Both the position numbers and the translations under genes were made by a program. DNA of 64,000 bases from Corticium candelabrum (Eukaryota > Porifera > Homoscleromorpha > Homosclerophorida > Plakinidae): NCBI RefSeq assembly GCF_963422355.1, contig NC_085097.1:697501-761500 (forward strand), given 5' to 3'. Under the pieces are notes generated by a model. That model saw nothing but the letters and a program-made list of their open reading frames with translations, did no database searches and had not been told where the DNA came from. This document shows, piece by piece, positions 63,651 through 64,000 of this stretch; within the stretch, counting starts at the first letter, position 1, and each line of letters begins with the position of its first letter.

Positions 63651-64000
63651 TACTTAATAACCGAGCAATTTTTTTAGACGTTTGACCCAAAAATCTTGTT
63701 ATACTCATATTCCCATCTGAACAGTATCTGATATCTGATACTTGCAATAAGACAACATTTAATGGGTGACATCTCCAATAGCAGATACAAACAACTGACC
63801 CCATTTATCTATGCTTCAAAGCTTAGGAAACTAAGATCTGTGATCCTGAGCTGCAGATACTATAGGTAGCCATATGTATCCCAAAGCACATCACACAGAG
63901 AGGCTTCAACTAACATACATCACATCTCAATCAGACTAACACATATCAGTCAAATCAAGCAAAGTCTACCCTGACATCAATATAGAGTCTCGTGCCAAGT
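63651..64000. other. window edge, no gene seen
   Basis: No exon or repeat could be supported here; see the rejected candidate at the very end. Confidence 0.4.

Noticed and set aside
63949..64000. Possible next upstream DDB1 exon reading ..RLYIDVR with a GTAGAC donor on the minus strand
   Set aside because: Ile-Asp resembles human ASIDLPG, but the phase at the only GT does not join correctly to exon a (which needs one leading base) and the rest does not align.

Overview
This is a eukaryotic, most likely invertebrate-animal, genomic window. Coding sequence is split into short exons by GT-AG introns, intergenic and intronic DNA is AT-rich, and (GT)n, (AT)n and other microsatellites are common. 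The two identified host genes are metazoan-type: an N-terminal RASSF (RASSF7/8-like) and DDB1. The density of small foldback elements, Tc1 copies and tRNA-derived SINEs resembles sponges or other marine invertebrates, but that placement is inference.

Layout. Positions 1-5.6 kb hold weak evidence for the tail of an unidentified plus-strand gene (a possible exon at the left edge, then 5321-5359 and 5593-5639 ending in a stop) and a decayed, probably nested LTR retrotransposon at 1546-4753 on the minus strand. A two-exon RASSF7/8-like gene lies at 5910-7621 (minus), tail-to-tail with the putative plus-strand gene. About 0.9 kb upstream of it is the stop codon of DDB1. DDB1 (minus) fills the rest of the window: 18 exons from 61442 down to 8531 encode the last ~754 residues (second and third beta-propellers and the C-terminal helical domain). 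The N-terminal third lies beyond the right edge. All 18 exons join in phase into a continuous frame collinear with human DDB1. One intron (9518-9593) is best read as a minor-spliceosome AT-AC intron.

The DDB1 introns range from 55 bp to over 11 kb and contain almost everything else. There is one intron-containing tRNA-Val(UAC) gene (12350-12444, minus). There are three tRNA-headed SINE copies, two LINE fragments and two inverted Tc1 copies about 3 kb apart. An older Tc1-like pseudogene is also present, along with at least a dozen non-autonomous inverted-repeat elements. Several insertions are nested and can be dated relative to one another because an uninterrupted sister arm or paralogue shows the empty site.

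No operon, CRISPR, phage or novel multi-gene system was seen. The most interesting signals are the AT-AC intron, a ~1.06 kb near-palindrome flanked by a 9-bp direct repeat, and the set of datable nested insertions. All motifs, splice sites and repeat matches were read by eye; family names rest on remembered motifs, not database searches.
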